A stretch of DNA of 7,548 nucleotides, from the NCBI GenBank assembly GCA_012797915.1, contig JAAZOE010000144.1:1-7548 (forward strand), written 5' to 3'. Shown here in pieces: positions 6,795-7,548 of this stretch (its first letter is position 1; each line of letters opens with the position of its first letter). The stretch comes from Candidatus Zixiibacteriota bacterium (GTDB lineage: Bacteria > Zixibacteria > MSB-5A5 > GN15 > JAAZOE01). A model generated the notes under the pieces. That model had not been told where the DNA came from and ran no database searches. It saw only the letters and a program-made list of their open reading frames with translations. The translations under genes and the position numbers were made by a program.

Positions 6795-7548
6795 AAGCGT
6801 AGACCTTGGCCGTCTCCACCCCGGTCAACGCGCGGATCGCGCCCTCGGCCAGAGCCTTCATCTCATGTTCCCCCGGCACCAGCGTCACCGGGGCAATGAA
6901 GCGGACATAATCGGTCAGGATGTCGGTCAGCCGCCGTGAATTGGCCATGCCGCCGGTCAGGATGATGCCGTCGATTCGTCCCTTGAGCGCCGTCGCCGCC
7001 GCGCCGATTTCCTTGGCTATTTGGTAACACATCGCTTCATAAATGAGGACCGCCTGCGCATCCCCCGACTCGATCCGTTCTTCGACCTTGCGCAGGTCGG
7101 TTTCTCCCAAGTATCCCGCCAGGCCGCTCTTGTTCGACAACAAAGCAATCATTTCGTCGCGCGTGTATGTGCCGCCGTAGCAGAGGTCGACCAGGGCCCC
7201 AATCGGCAGGGCGCCGGCCCGTTCCGGTGAAAACGGTCCCATGCCCAGAAGGCCGTCGTTCACATCGACGATTAGTCCGCCGGCCAGAGCCGCCACGGAG
7301 ATGCCGCCCCCCATATGGGCCACGACGAAATTGACCTCGCTTAGTTTCTTCCCCACCCGCGACGCTTCGGCCCAGGCGACCGCCTTGATATTCAGCACGT
7401 GCGCCCGGCACTTGCGGACGATCCCCGGCACACCTGAAATCCGGGCGATATCGGGGAAGTTGTCAACCGTGATCGGATCGGTGATATAGGCGGGGATGTT
7501 GTGGATTCGGGCGAAATGGTCGGCCAGAATTGCCCCCAAATTCGCGGC
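6793..7548 (-). CDS. buk: Butyrate kinase, partial (N-terminal part beyond the window edge)
   Basis: Transfers phosphate from butyryl-phosphate (or a branched acyl-phosphate) to ADP, making ATP and the free acid. It is a cytosolic member of the acetate/propionate kinase (ASKHA) family. The 251 visible C-terminal residues begin in mid-protein with 'AANLGAILADHFARI'; about 100 residues of a usual length near 355 are missing. Diagnostic stretches, counted from the first visible residue, are 'DNFPDIARISGVPGI' (29-43), the phosphate-binding 'VVAHMGGGISV' (75-85), 'DVNDGLLGMGPFSPERAGAL' (95-114), the 'ILTGGMANS' adenosine-site motif (196-204) and 'VPGEHEMKALAEGAIRAL' (224-241). The reading frame is open to the window edge, so the TTG at 7539 is an internal leucine codon and not a start. 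It is the first visible gene of the operon with the two phosphotransacylase genes. Exact substrate is not determined. Confidence 0.95.
   Translation of the reverse strand, partial: AANLGAILADHFARIHNIPAYITDPITVDNFPDIARISGVPGIVRKCRAHVLNIKAVAWAEASRVGKKLSEVNFVVAHMGGGISVAALAGGLIVDVNDGLLGMGPFSPERAGALPIGALVDLCYGGTYTRDEMIALLSNKSGLAGYLGETDLRKVEERIESGDAQAVLIYEAMCYQIAKEIGAAATALKGRIDGIILTGGMANSRRLTDILTDYVRFIAPVTLVPGEHEMKALAEGAIRALTGVETAKVYA

Noticed and set aside
7537..7539. TTG as a start codon of a 248-residue butyrate kinase
   Set aside because: The frame stays open to the window edge and the upstream residues match the family, so the gene is truncated by the window and does not start there.
1..7548. 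CRISPR array, tRNA/rRNA, insertion sequence or prophage signals
   Set aside because: No spaced direct repeats, transposase or integrase motifs, or tRNA-like folds were seen on either strand.

Overview
The window carries six protein genes on GC-rich DNA: five complete and one cut by the right edge. There are no RNA genes, mobile elements, CRISPR arrays or phage remnants that I can see. The cell type is Gram-negative-like: there is an inner-membrane-anchored, PpiD-like chaperone that would face a periplasm, and a secreted M23 peptidase with a long beta-rich tail. The M23 domain has an insertion between its middle histidine and the HLHFE motif, followed by a 'RPLNPLLFPG' stretch. I associate that form with the Bacteroidetes/FCB side of bacteria. 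A lineage such as Zixibacteria or another FCB-group candidate phylum would fit, but this is an impression and not a measured placement.

Left part (1-4122), envelope biogenesis: a minus-strand M23 metallopeptidase gene (13-2064) and a plus-strand parvulin-type foldase/chaperone gene (2273-4078) diverge from a 208-base intergenic region. That region holds a plausible sigma70-type promoter for the foldase. The foldase gene ends in a strong rho-independent terminator (4094-4122). Middle part (4123-4866): a second promoter starts a few bases after the terminator T-tract and drives a rhomboid intramembrane serine protease with a GTG start and an intact catalytic dyad.

Right part (4881-7548), energy metabolism: a minus-strand operon reads butyrate kinase (5' part outside the window), then a divergent phosphotransacylase paralogue, then a more canonical phosphate butyryltransferase. 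The last two genes overlap by 8 bases and look translationally coupled. Together these enzymes would turn a short- or branched-chain acyl-CoA into acyl-phosphate and then into the free acid plus ATP. The rhomboid gene and this operon converge with only 14 bases between them.

I found no clearly undescribed system. The points most worth a second look are the pairing of two dissimilar phosphotransacylases with one kinase, and the foldase's three parvulin-like units with their active-site histidines scattered or missing.
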